A stretch of 5,419 bases of DNA from Flavobacteriaceae bacterium (lineage in GTDB: Bacteria; Bacteroidota; Bacteroidia; Flavobacteriales; Flavobacteriaceae). Below, in pieces: positions 5,218 to 5,419 of the stretch. The notes beneath the pieces were generated by a model. It was given only the letters and a program-made list of their open reading frames with translations. It was not told where the DNA came from and did no database searches. The stretch covers positions 1-5,419 of the forward strand of contig CANKLK010000140.1 of the NCBI GenBank assembly GCA_947482805.1, given 5' to 3'. The stretch's first letter is position 1. Each line of letters starts with the position of its first letter. Both the position numbers and the translations under genes were made by a program.

Positions 5218-5419
5218 TCAACTCTTTCCCTTTGTAATAATTTATCAATAAATCTACAAACTTGCTATAACTTTCCAAGCCGTCTTTTTGTTGATTTACT
5301 TTTAGGAATTGGTCATAAAATGCGTGAAATCCTTTGTCAATAAAGGTATCATATTGTTCCCAAAAGCGTTGACTTTCTTTATAGTTTTCAATAATTCCGG
5401 GATTGATTGTTGTTTTTAA
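5213..5419 (-). CDS. C-terminal end of an unrecognised protein (5' end outside window)
   Basis: On the minus strand the frame is open from the right edge to TAA at 5213-5215, giving 68 residues that end in YYKGKELR. I do not recognise the family. The segment has many aromatic and charged residues (ESQRFWEQYDTFIDKGFHAF, then FVDLLINYYKGKEL), looks helical, and has no membrane segment. Codon use resembles the neighbours, and there is no competing frame. It converges on the KOW-Smr gene, with a spacer of 62 bases filled by the hairpin. A helical C-terminal region, for example of a TetR-like regulator, would fit its look, but that is only a guess and is not claimed as the product. Confidence 0.65.
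   Translation of the reverse strand, partial: LKTTINPGIIENYKESQRFWEQYDTFIDKGFHAFYDQFLKVNQQKDGLESYSKFVDLLINYYKGKELR

Noticed and set aside
1..5419. tRNA or rRNA genes, CRISPR array, insertion sequence, toxin-antitoxin or defence module
   Set aside because: No cloverleaf-like sequence, regularly spaced repeats, transposase motifs or paired small genes of such types were found. The window looks like ordinary chromosome with one gene remnant.

Overview
The window is AT-rich, compactly coded DNA that most likely comes from a member of the Flavobacteriaceae, probably Flavobacterium or a close relative. Three things point there. The proteins read like Flavobacterium versions of their families (RlmD, a short KOW-Smr protein, an ornithine aminotransferase with a Cys-rich insert, a DUF5362 membrane protein). 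Most start codons have no Shine-Dalgarno sequence. Several genes are preceded by the Bacteroidetes -7 promoter element TAnnTTTG. No genus was confirmed by a search.

Layout: (1) 1-1251, minus strand: N-terminal 417 codons of a 23S rRNA uracil-C5 methyltransferase (rlmD), running off the left edge before the catalytic cysteine. (2) 1252-1460: divergent intergenic spacer with a promoter for each side and a short direct repeat. (3) 1461-2009, plus: an intact DUF1697 protein. (4) 2010-2425, plus: the C-terminal end of an Nramp-type Mn/Fe transporter with no N-terminal two-thirds, starting directly at the DUF1697 stop codon; a gene remnant. (5) 2426-2559: leader region of the next gene, with a promoter, a 13-codon mini-ORF and a small inverted repeat. 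(6) 2560-3840: ornithine aminotransferase (rocD). (7) 3879-4355: DUF5362 membrane protein, closed by a clear intrinsic terminator (4378-4405). (8) 4430-4618 and 4608-5150: a small two-helix membrane protein overlapping a KOW+Smr protein; probably one transcript with coupled translation. (9) 5158-5217: a long imperfect hairpin between converging genes, overlapping the stop codon of (10) 5213-5419, minus: the C-terminal 68 codons of an unrecognised protein.

The genes do not form one pathway. rlmD (rRNA modification) and the KOW-Smr protein (a family connected with nucleic-acid cleavage or stalled ribosomes) both touch the translation machinery, but they lie about 3.4 kb apart in unrelated transcription units. 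Ornithine aminotransferase belongs to arginine/proline metabolism. I do not see a new multi-gene system. The points most worth a second look are the four-cysteine insert in the aminotransferase, the transporter remnant abutting DUF1697, the Shine-Dalgarno sequence embedded in the acidic tail of the small membrane protein, the mini-ORF leader of rocD, and the hairpin repeat at the right end.
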